Shown: positions 7,794-14,153 of the stretch, one piece after another
Layout of the letters: every line of letters starts with the position of its first letter
Position numbering within the stretch: position 1 is the first letter of the stretch
Assembly (NCBI GenBank): GCA_021203285.1
Contig: JAJQBM010000021.1
Coordinates: forward strand, 1-14,153
Length of the DNA stretch: 14,153 bases
Direction of reading: 5' to 3'
DNA from: Clostridiales bacterium
GTDB lineage: Bacteria; Bacillota; Clostridia; Lachnospirales; Lachnospiraceae
Program-made: the position numbers and the translations under genes
Notes under the pieces: model-generated
Told to the model about the DNA's origin: nothing
Seen by the model: the letters and a program-made list of their open reading frames with translations, nothing else
Database searches by the model: none

Positions 7794-7820
7794 CCCCATT
7801 TTGTACCCCACTTTGTACAA
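7794..7820 (+). repeat. Tandem 12-bp repeat plus TTGTACAA palindrome upstream of the ferredoxin promoter
   Basis: Two adjacent 12-mers (7794-7805 and 7806-7817) differ at one base. The second overlaps the 8-bp palindrome TTGTACAA (7813-7820). They lie just upstream of the -35 at 7829, so they could be a regulator site. The rest of the 154-bp gap after the aminotransferase shows no clear terminator. Confidence 0.4.
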
Positions 7821-7828
7821 TAAAATCC

Positions 7829-7857
7829 TTGCAATCTGATTTTGTTTGTATTATGAT
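7829..7857 (+). promoter_or_regulatory. Sigma-A-like promoter of the ferredoxin gene
   Basis: TTGCAA at 7829-7834, a 17-bp spacer and TATGAT at 7852-7857, about 50 bp before the ferredoxin ATG. Confidence 0.6.
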
Positions 7858-7909
7858 GAGTGAAACGAGGCACGCTGTGCCTGCATGATTATAAAAGGAG
7901 GATACTATC

Positions 7910-8080
7910 ATGGCATATGTTATTGGCGATAGCTGCATTTCCTGCGGATCCTGCGCGAGTGCATGTCCGGTCGGTGCAATCGCGGAGGGCGATGAGCACT
8001 ACATGATCAATGCGGATGAGTGCTTAAGCTGTGGTGCCTGTGCCGACGAATGTCCGGTAGGCGCGATCGAGGCAGACTGA
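7910..8080 (+). CDS. 2[4Fe-4S] clostridial-type ferredoxin
   Basis: A 56-residue low-potential electron carrier of the anaerobic cytoplasm, serving partners such as pyruvate:ferredoxin oxidoreductase and hydrogenases. Two complete CxxCxxCxxxCP motifs ligate the clusters: Cys9, 12, 15 and 19, and Cys38, 41, 44 and 48. The halves are pseudo-symmetric, each followed by VGAI. The length is typical of the classic clostridial ferredoxin. AAAAGGAGG (7893-7901) lies eight bases before the ATG, a very strong ribosome site suiting high expression. It has its own promoter and terminator, so it is monocistronic and its partner cannot be named from context. Confidence 0.95.
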   Translation: MAYVIGDSCISCGSCASACPVGAIAEGDEHYMINADECLSCGACADECPVGAIEAD

Positions 8081-8107
8081 TCTGTGATTGACTACTTAAA
8101 CAGCAAG

Positions 8108-8144
8108 CTGCTGTCCCGATACGGGGCAGCAGTTCTTCTGTTTT
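8108..8144 (+). terminator. Intrinsic terminator of the ferredoxin gene
   Basis: An 11-bp GC-rich stem (8108-8118 / 8122-8132, one G:U pair) with a 3-nt loop is followed by a T-rich tail ending in TTTT. It lies 28 bp after the stop codon. Confidence 0.85.
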
Positions 8145-8199
8145 GTCCAGATTCCCTGTGAATATCGCGACCCGCTTTTCCGGCAGAACGGAGTGACCG

Positions 8200-8694
8200 A
8201 TGCAAAAAGGATTTTATGACAAACTGGCAAAACCGTTTGAGACAAATGAGCATAAAAAAAGAAGGCTGATCCTCGCCAACAGCGTCATCTCCAAAGCCTT
8301 CTATATCGCCTACCCGCTTCTGATCGTCATCCTTGCCCTTCAGCGCGACGGGCGGCTGCTTCGCGTCATTCTGGTTCCACTGCTCTCCTTTCTGGCAGTC
8401 TCAGTATTCCGCCGTGCCGTCAACGCACCGCGCCCTTATGAGGTCTGGGACACGCCCTCCCTCATCCCGAAGGATACGAAAGGGAATTCCTTCCCCAGCC
8501 GACATGTCTTTTCCGTTTTCATCATCGCCATGGCAACGGCTTATGTCTGCGTGCCCGCTGCCATCGTCATGATCGCTGCCGGCATCTTTCTCTCCGCCGC
8601 AAGGGTCATCGCACGGATTCACTTTGTCAAAGATGTCATCGCAGGCGCCCTGATCGCCATCGCGCTCGGCTGGATTGGATTCTGGATAATCTAA
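8200..8694 (+). CDS. PAP2-family membrane phosphatase
   Basis: Likely removes phosphate from a lipid phosphate or pyrophosphate (phosphatidate, undecaprenyl-PP or similar) at the membrane. All three PAP2 signatures are present: R71-x6-R78-P79 (Arg in the usual Lys position), PSRH at 99-102 with the proposed catalytic His102, and R135-x5-H141-x3-D145. Hydrophobic segments lie at about 28-47, 54-70, 103-131 and 146-164, giving a compact integral protein of 164 residues. GGAG lies six bases before the ATG. It sits alone between a terminator and a convergent gene. Substrate is not readable from the sequence. Confidence 0.88.
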   Translation: MQKGFYDKLAKPFETNEHKKRRLILANSVISKAFYIAYPLLIVILALQRDGRLLRVILVPLLSFLAVSVFRRAVNAPRPYEVWDTPSLIPKDTKGNSFPSRHVFSVFIIAMATAYVCVPAAIVMIAAGIFLSAARVIARIHFVKDVIAGALIAIALGWIGFWII

Positions 8695-8723
8695 ATTCGC
8701 TCCGCAGCCACGGCAGATCCGAT

Positions 8724-9218
8724 CTACTGCACATCATCATACTGCATCATGTAATCCGATTCATCCGGTGAATAATAGAAAATCTGGTCGGATTCCACAT
8801 ACTTCATTCCAAGCTTCTCCATGGCAATCGCCTCAATCTCAGAGAGATCCTCCGCGGTCGCAAGGCGATTCTCCCGCGTATCATTCTCCTCTGCCAGACT
8901 CGAAATCTGCTTCTGCAACGAAGCAACCGCCGCGGAATGTACCGTGATCTGATTCTGCAAGCCCAGAAACGTGCAGCAAACCAACGCAAAAAGCCCCAGC
9001 ACAACGGCAAGAAAAAGGACAGAGCCCCCATTGATAGACTCTGCCCTGTGTCTGTTATTCTCTGCATGGCGGCGGATCTCCTGTCTGCGAGCCCGCTCCT
9101 TGCGCTCTGCAATGATATGTGCCGGCACTTTTACCGGCTCCAATACATACGACCCATTCGCCGCCTGTACGAACCGACAATACTGCCCCTTATTCTCCGT
9201 CTCAGAGAAATGACTCAT
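8724..9218 (-). CDS. FtsL/DivIC-like bitopic membrane coiled-coil protein
   Basis: A 164-residue protein with a basic cytoplasmic N-terminal region (about 1-65, rich in Arg and Lys at 39-61), one membrane segment (about 66-88, VLFLAVVLGLFALVCC), a coiled coil (about 89-125) and an acidic tail. The segment EAIAMEKLGMKY, then DQIFYY, is the typical end of the FtsL/DivIC (septum-formation) family, which bridges divisome proteins outside the membrane. The start at 9218 is preferred (GGGAG upstream); the frame extends to 9257 without a better site. It is convergent with the PAP2 gene, with a promoter at 9263-9291. Usually ftsL lies next to mraW/pbp genes, so this may be a paralogue. The family is likely, the exact member uncertain. 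Confidence 0.72.
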   Translation of the reverse strand: MSHFSETENKGQYCRFVQAANGSYVLEPVKVPAHIIAERKERARRQEIRRHAENNRHRAESINGGSVLFLAVVLGLFALVCCTFLGLQNQITVHSAAVASLQKQISSLAEENDTRENRLATAEDLSEIEAIAMEKLGMKYVESDQIFYYSPDESDYMMQYDDVQ

Positions 9219-9262
9219 ACCACTACATCTCCCATATCTGATCGTATCTAACCACAATATAT

Positions 9263-9291
9263 AGTATAACGTATTCTTTCTTAGATGTACA
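9263..9291 (-). promoter_or_regulatory. Promoter of the FtsL-like gene
   Basis: On the minus strand, TGTACA (9291-9286), a 17-bp spacer and TATACT (9268-9263), about 45 bp before the start at 9218. Confidence 0.55.
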
Positions 9292-9324
9292 GTATTTTTA
9301 TGTAATTTATATATTAACTTTTTG

Positions 9325-10257
9325 TTACAGCTTCCACTCGACCGATGTATTTTTCAGCGCTGCGCAGGCCGCCAGCGACAGATAAGACTGCTCCTGCGGG
9401 TCCGAACGGGACGTGATCGCGATCGGGATATTCGCGCCGACCAGAATCCCGCAACTGGAAGCGTGTCCGTGAATCTGCATCGCCTTGACCAGCGTGTTTC
9501 CGGTCAGAAGGTTCGGCGTGATAATACCGTCAAAGCTGCCGCAAAGATCACAGTCAAACCCTTTCAGACGGGCCGCTTCCTTGCTGATAATCAGATCATA
9601 TGCGATCGGTCCGACCAGCTCGCAGTCCGCAATCGGGCGCTCCGTATGCTCGCGGACGATTGTCTGCGCCTCCACCGTATCCTTCATATGGAAAGTCGGC
9701 TTCTCGATCAAAGTCATCAGGGCAATGTTCGGACGCTCATATCCAAGAGCCTGAAGGGTGTGCACCATATTCTTAATGATCTGTTTGCGCTGGCTCATGT
9801 TCGGCTCAACAACAACGGTCACATCCGAGACCGCCAGAATCCTCGGATAATCCGGAATCTTCAGGAACGTGATATGAGAAAGAAGACGTCCCTTCTCAAT
9901 CAGAGCGTTATCCTTATCGAGAATCGGCATCAGGAAATCGCGGGTCTGGACATTGCCGCGCATCAGCGCATCCGCCTTCCCCTCTTTAATCAGATCGATC
10001 GCCGCCTGCACGACATTCTCCTCATCCGAAACCTCTATGATCGTGTACTGACGGGCAAAAAGACTCAGATCCTTTAACTTGGCAATAATCCGCTCTTTGT
10101 TGCCGAGCAGAATCGGCTCCGCAAATCCCTCAGTCTGCGCCTGAAATGCGCCGAGAAGAATGTTCTCCGCATCCGCTCCGGCAATCGCCACGCGCACCGG
10201 CTCAGCGGTGGCATGCGCCTTTTCCACAATAAAATCGAAATTCGTCTTATACATCAT
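9325..10257 (-). CDS. Phosphate butyryl/acetyltransferase family enzyme (Ptb/Pta-like)
   Basis: A 310-residue cytoplasmic enzyme expected to exchange CoA and phosphate on a short acyl group (acyl-CoA + Pi to acyl-phosphate + CoA). Family features: the N-terminal EPVRVAIAGADAE, ADALMRGNVQTRDFL, AVSDVTVVVEPN, the GPIAYDLIISKEAA segment, FDGIITPNLLTGN and the C-terminal GANIPIAITSRSD. The length is that of phosphotransbutyrylase and short Pta enzymes. GGGGG lies three bases before the first ATG (10257) and six before a second ATG (10254), so either may be used. Ptb is usually followed by butyrate kinase (buk); here the next gene is ftsL-like with its own promoter, so the kinase is elsewhere or the role differs. 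Acyl preference is not determined. Confidence 0.85.
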   Translation of the reverse strand: MMYKTNFDFIVEKAHATAEPVRVAIAGADAENILLGAFQAQTEGFAEPILLGNKERIIAKLKDLSLFARQYTIIEVSDEENVVQAAIDLIKEGKADALMRGNVQTRDFLMPILDKDNALIEKGRLLSHITFLKIPDYPRILAVSDVTVVVEPNMSQRKQIIKNMVHTLQALGYERPNIALMTLIEKPTFHMKDTVEAQTIVREHTERPIADCELVGPIAYDLIISKEAARLKGFDCDLCGSFDGIITPNLLTGNTLVKAMQIHGHASSCGILVGANIPIAITSRSDPQEQSYLSLAACAALKNTSVEWKL

Positions 10258-10295
10258 ATTCCCCCTTCGTCCTTCGTCGTTGCTTAATATTATGA

Positions 10296-10352
10296 TAATT
10301 ATTCAGAACTAGGCTCGAAAAGTCTGCAAATTCCCCAGATCCCGAATAATTA
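10296..10352. repeat. Short inverted repeat upstream of the ptb-like gene
   Basis: Perfect 9-bp arms (10296-10304 and 10344-10352) lie 39 bp apart. The right arm abuts the predicted promoter -10, and the transcript would start within it. A regulator site is therefore likelier than an RNA hairpin. Function unknown. Confidence 0.3.
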
Positions 10353-10353
10353 C

Positions 10354-10382
10354 ATTTTATTTTATAATACACGTTTGGTCAA
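10354..10382 (-). promoter_or_regulatory. Sigma-A-like promoter of the ptb-like gene
   Basis: On the minus strand, TTGACC (10382-10377), a 17-bp spacer and TAAAAT (10359-10354). It gives a leader of about 90 nt. Confidence 0.65.
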
Positions 10383-10419
10383 GGAGATTTTTCCGTTTGC
10401 CTCCTCTTTGTCCCGCCCT

Positions 10420-10881
10420 TCAAAACATGTATTCCTGAATGCCGCCGTCCGGCTGCACATCCATAAAGCACTCCGTCAGATTCTCATCATCCATAATCTG
10501 CAGAACCCGCCGCATCCCGACGGCCAGATCCTTTTTCTCGTACTCTTCTCTGGAAATCCAGTAAACCTGTCCTTCGTCCGAGCTTTTCAGATTCCCCTCG
10601 TATGAATCTGCACGATAGAGCAGTCCCACGTTATGTAAGCCGTCGCGGTACCAGTGATAAATGCCCTTCAGTACCGGACGCCGGATCGTCAGGCCGGTCT
10701 CCTCCCGCATCTCGCGGATGACCGCCTCCGAAAACGTCTCGCCTGCCTCCACATGGCCGCCGGGGAACGTCGTTCCGCTGTAGTTGCTCCCTGTTTTATC
10801 CAGTGCAAGCACCATGTCTCCGTCACACAGCATACACATATTCATAAAAATAACTTTTTCAGGTAAATGTTTTTCTGCCAT
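10420..10881 (-). CDS. NUDIX hydrolase (MutT/8-oxo-dGTPase-like)
   Basis: A 153-residue pyrophosphohydrolase. The full Nudix box fits G-x5-E-x7-REUxEExGU: Gly42, Glu48, then R56-E-M-R-E-E-T-G-L64, which binds the metal and cleaves a nucleoside-diphosphate-X substrate. TFPGGHVEAGE and the later KGIYHWYRD and EGQVYWIS segments resemble 8-oxo-dGTP or (d)NTP-cleaning members, but the substrate is not certain. AGGAG lies nine bases before ATG 10881. It is downstream of, and co-directional with, the restriction locus, about 80 bp from the restored hsdR end. Confidence 0.88.
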   Translation of the reverse strand: MAEKHLPEKVIFMNMCMLCDGDMVLALDKTGSNYSGTTFPGGHVEAGETFSEAVIREMREETGLTIRRPVLKGIYHWYRDGLHNVGLLYRADSYEGNLKSSDEGQVYWISREEYEKKDLAVGMRRVLQIMDDENLTECFMDVQPDGGIQEYMF

Positions 10882-10963
10882 TTTCTGACGCTCCTAATCC
10901 AATCCGCACATAATCCATTCAGCAATTTCTTTAGCCATATTGATAAGATGTCCTTATCCCTAC

Positions 10964-13900
10964 TTACATATTACGCAGACTCTTATAAATCTCATTCGTA
11001 AAAATTCCAAGAACCTGTCGCTTCAATTCATCATTACTGAGCAACAAAAAAAGAAATCCTGATTCTGCGACAAGCCTTCGATCAGCGCATCATCAATGTC
11101 ATTGAAATAGGAAAGTTCAAAATCCTGAACTGTATTATTCCTTGCAATGGTTTTTAGCCGTTCTGATTTCATCAGAATATCTTTAATTTGCAGCATCGCT
11201 TTCACCGCTACATCGTTATCATAGGCTTTTCCAGTGCGGGAGTTGATTTCCGCAATAATCTGAGAAAGTCTTTCTTCTTTTTCCTCGATAAGCTCGAAAT
11301 TTTCAGCAATCGGCAATTTTGTAACTGGTTGCGCTACTATTTTTGTTTTCATATGTTCTTCCTCTTTCTTCTGCACAAAATTCGTCGCCCTGATTTTGCC
11401 ATCCAAATCATAACCGCCGCCGGGGTACTTGATGTTTATGTAAGAGAGCAGATATGTCATAAAGTTATACTTTTTATGCAAATCCACATCCTCAAAGCAG
11501 GACACCTGAAGCATAAACTCATAGAATCGAATGAAGCTGCGCATGAGAGATACAATCTCCATCTGCGTTTTCACATCGTAGGTTTCAATCTTGTTCTTTG
11601 CCCGTTTGAAGTAGAAGGTCATTTTCTGCTTATCCTTTGTAGAAATCGTTCCTTTGTAGAGCAGTTCATTCACCTTTTCCACATCATCCGGATCTATCAC
11701 GGTATAAGCATTAATCTTTGCTTCAATGTCATAAATGGCAGATGGCGTAACTGAATTAGACAGCAATGTCGTCGTATAAAAGCGTGAAAATTCCGTAGTG
11801 ACTTCTTCATAAGTATTCACAAAATCCAATACGAAGGTTTTCTTCTCAAACAGCGGACAGATGCGATTCAAGCGAGACAATGTCTGCACAGCAGAAACAC
11901 CTTTCAGCTTTTTCAACACATACATGGCACAGAGCTTCGGCTGATCAAAACCCGTTTGATATTTATTGGCCACAATCAATAAATTATAATTGTCCTTTTC
12001 AAGCTCTGCGGTCAATCTATTCTCCGTGAAGCCATTCATTCCGGCTTCCGTATATTCTGTCTCATCACCAGGCAGTTTCACTTTGCCTGAAAAAGCCACC
12101 AATGCATGAATATCTGTATATCCTTTTCTCGTAATGTAGTCTTCCAGAGCCTGACGATATTTAACTGTGCCCTGTCTGGATGCTGTCACCACCATTGCCT
12201 TGGCATTTCCACCGAGTTCGCTCATCACGCTGGTACGGAAATGTTCCACAATGACCTCAATACGCTGCGCGATGTTTGTCTCATGTAATTCCACAAACCG
12301 AGCAATTTGCCGCTTGGCATCGGAGGTTTTGCAGCGAGGATCTTCCTCAATCTCCTTGTTGATTTGATAGAAGGTCTTATATGTCGTATAGTTCGCATGT
12401 ACATCCAGAATAAAGCCTTCCTCGATTGCCTGCTTCATAGAGTAGAGGTGGAATGCTTCCCTCTGCCCCTTGGTGTTCAGCCGTCCAAAAAGCTGCAAAG
12501 TTGTCGGCTTCGGCGTAGCAGTAAAAGCAAACATAGAAACATTCGCCTGCTTTCCATTGCGGCAGATTTCATCCGTAATCATATCCTCTGCATCCATCTC
12601 TACCTGCTCCCCAGCACCGAGCGCCTGAGTAACAGCAGCCATATCCTTGCCGGACGCGGAAGAATGTGCCTCATCAATGATAACGGCAAAGCGCTTCTCT
12701 TTTAGTCCCTTGACGCTGTCCACGATAAACGGGAACTTCTGAATCGTGGTAGCGATAATCTTTGTATTGCCTTTCAGTGCAGCCGCCAAATCAGCAGAAT
12801 TACACTTTTCATCCATTACTCGAATAAGTCCCGCTTTATGCTCCAGCCCCATAACGGCTTTCTGAAGCTGACGGTCAACTACCACGCGGTCAGTGACAAT
12901 AATCACATTATCAAAGGTCATTTCGTTGTCTGCATCATGCAGAGAGGTCAAGCGATGCGCCAGCCATGCGATAGAGTTGGTTTTGCCGGAACCTGCGCTG
13001 TGCTGAATCATATAATTCTGTGCTGTCTTGTTAATCTTAACATCCGCCAACACCTTACGGATCACGTCCAACTGGTGGTAACGAGGGAAAATAATGTTCT
13101 CAGACCGCCTTATTTTTCCTGTTATCTCATCCTCTTTTTCTTTTGTCTCGATGAAGATAAACTTGGAAATCAGGTCGAGTACCGTGTCCTTTGCGAGGAT
13201 GTCCTCCCACATATACGATACACTGTATTTATCCTTGTAAGTTGGATTGCCTGCTCCCGCATCGATACCTTCGCCATTACCCATATTGAAGGGCAGGAAG
13301 GAGGTGGCGCTCCCTGCCAATTTGGTGGTCATATAGACTTCTTCCAAATCCATCGCAAAATTCACAAGCACACCCGCCTTAAAGAGAAACAGACGAGTCT
13401 TGGGATTTCGGTCAGTACGATATTGATAAATAGCATCCTGATAAGACTGTCCTGCTGCATTACACTTCAACTCGAAGCTCATGATAGCGAGACCGTTCAG
13501 GAAAACAACTGAGTCAATGCGCTCGTCATCACTGGCCCAGACTTCCTCCATGGCAGAGAAGATGTTTTTCTCATACTTCGCCAGCAAGTCTTTGTTGAAT
13601 GTGGTGGCAGGCTTGGTGTACATCAGATTCAGTGTCAGGTTGGAAATCTCGATGCCGTGCTTCAACACATTCAGGAGACTGCCGCGTGTCTTTGTCACTT
13701 CCGCTCCGATAAAGCTGACGATGGTGTCCTCCAAGTCGTCCTTATAGATTTTCCGAAGGGTCGCCATCTCATCCGGCTGCGTATCATCTAGAAAGTGGAA
13801 CAGCAATTCACGGTCGCAGGAAAAATAGCGGTCATAATTTACCGCTTTGCGGATTTCATACCAGTTATCCCAGCACAATCGATGCATAATAAAATGCTGG

Positions 13901-14001
13901 AATTCCTACTCGGACAGAATAGAACTGTGCCTGAAATTTTTGCTTGAATATGTTGCCATGCGGTCTGTCTGTCCTGGCTTCAGTTTTTCTTTATTGATCA
14001 T
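10964..14001 (-). pseudogene. hsdR: Type I restriction endonuclease subunit HsdR, with amber stop and 3' frameshift
   Basis: The motor/nuclease subunit of a type I restriction system. The main open part (13887-11023, 954 residues) has a PD-(D/E)xK-type nuclease (Asp125, Glu139-Leu-Lys141), Walker A SAGSGKT at 297-303, DEAH at 405-408, FTATPKP at about 455-461 and helicase motif VI QTLSRLNR at about 668-675. The true start is probably ATG 14001: AAGGAGG lies before it, it overlaps the hsdS stop by one base, and its frame runs straight into the 13887 frame, except for TAG at 13906-13908 (codon 32). Near the end, adding one T to the T7 run (11052-11046) restores a plausible tail (NDELKRQVLGIFTNEIYKS) ending at TAA 10964-10966. 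The gene is more AT-rich than the left part, suggesting transfer. Restart at 13887 could still give a near-complete protein. Confidence 0.85.
10982..11010 (-). promoter_or_regulatory. Possible promoter of the NUDIX gene
   Basis: On the minus strand, TTGGAA (11010-11005), a 17-bp spacer and TATAAG (10987-10982), inside the 3' end of the restored hsdR frame. A moderate match in an AT-rich stretch; chance is possible. Confidence 0.3.
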
Positions 14002-14117
14002 CAAGCCGGCACCTCCTTGTTTCCCGTTACATATTCATAAATGAGCGATTTCTTGTATTCGGCCAGTATGTCAAGCTGGGTTCGCTTGTCGACAATAATA
14101 CTATCAATTTGAAATAC
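14001..14117 (-). pseudogene. hsdS: 3' fragment of type I specificity subunit HsdS
   Basis: The minus-strand frame ending at TGA 14003-14001 encodes a typical HsdS C-terminal coiled coil and tail (DKRTQLDILAEYKKSLIYEY, then VTG). HsdS recognises the DNA target for HsdM and HsdR. In the same frame a TGA at 14120-14118 interrupts it, and the next upstream bases do not look like HsdS in any minus-strand frame visible before the window edge. The fragment is therefore truncated, frameshifted or a recombined piece. Its stop overlaps the hsdR ATG (TGATG), the usual coupling in hsd operons. Confidence 0.7.
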
Positions 14118-14153
14118 TCAATATTTCTTTACACTTTTTCTACACGAAATCTT

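Noticed and set aside
9322..10077. 251-codon open frame on the plus strand opposite the ptb-like gene
   Set aside because: The ptb-like protein on the minus strand has clear family motifs over the whole length. The plus-strand product has no recognisable motif and starts without a ribosome site.
10882..10945. Possible 24-codon peptide (ATG near 10940, minus strand) overlapping the NUDIX start
   Set aside because: Only a weak, distant AAGGA precedes it and the peptide resembles nothing known to me. It could be a leader peptide but is too short to support.
12838..13512. 224-codon plus-strand frame opposite hsdR
   Set aside because: It lies fully within the HsdR helicase-nuclease coding sequence and has no motif or ribosome site.
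1..14153. CRISPR array, tRNA/rRNA genes or transposase genes
   Set aside because: No regularly spaced direct repeats, no tRNA-like cloverleaf and no transposase or integrase motif was seen on either strand.

Overview
The window looks like a chromosomal segment of an endospore-forming Clostridia bacterium, most likely a Lachnospiraceae-type gut anaerobe. This is inferred from a small clostridial 2[4Fe-4S] ferredoxin, a CotS-family spore-coat kinase-like gene, an archaeal/eukaryal-type ProS, a phosphotransbutyrylase-family enzyme, strong AGGAGG ribosome sites and sigma-A-like promoters. Positions 1 to about 10900 are fairly GC-rich. The right-hand part (about 10960-14153) is visibly more AT-rich and holds a type I restriction-modification locus that looks acquired and decaying.

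Layout. (1) 142-1824 (+): phosphoglucomutase/phosphomannomutase, with its own promoter and a strong terminator. (2) 5919 down to 1930 (-): a co-directional set, proS, then cca, then a CotS-like gene broken by a frameshift. A 78-bp near-perfect palindrome sits between proS and cca. A hairpin overlapped by a sporulation-type promoter candidate sits between cca and the cotS-like gene. (3) 5920-6228: divergent control region with a consensus sigma-A promoter and five TTGAAC/GTTCAA motifs. (4) 6229-7755 (+): a Cro/C1(XRE)-type helix-turn-helix domain fused to an AlaT-like aminotransferase, with an internal Shine-Dalgarno and ATG at the domain boundary. (5) 7910-8080 (+): ferredoxin, with promoter and terminator. 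(6) 8200-8694 (+): PAP2-family membrane phosphatase. (7) 9218-8724 (-): FtsL/DivIC-like membrane coiled-coil protein. (8) 10257-9325 (-): phosphate butyryl/acetyltransferase-family enzyme without a kinase neighbour. (9) 10881-10420 (-): NUDIX hydrolase. (10) 14153-10964 (-): 3' end of hsdS overlapping hsdR. hsdR carries an in-frame TAG at codon 32 and an apparent one-base frameshift near its 3' end.

How the parts fit. Most genes are independent housekeeping or metabolic units: sugar-phosphate interconversion, tRNA charging and CCA addition, electron transfer, lipid phosphate removal, septum assembly and nucleotide sanitation. The least ordinary system is the aminotransferase whose N-terminus is a DNA-binding domain. 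Its promoter is surrounded by repeated motifs that could be its own operator, and its linker encodes a good internal ribosome site, so one gene may give both a regulator-enzyme fusion and a free enzyme. The restriction locus at the right edge carries several apparent lesions and is probably inactive, mis-sequenced or in an off state.
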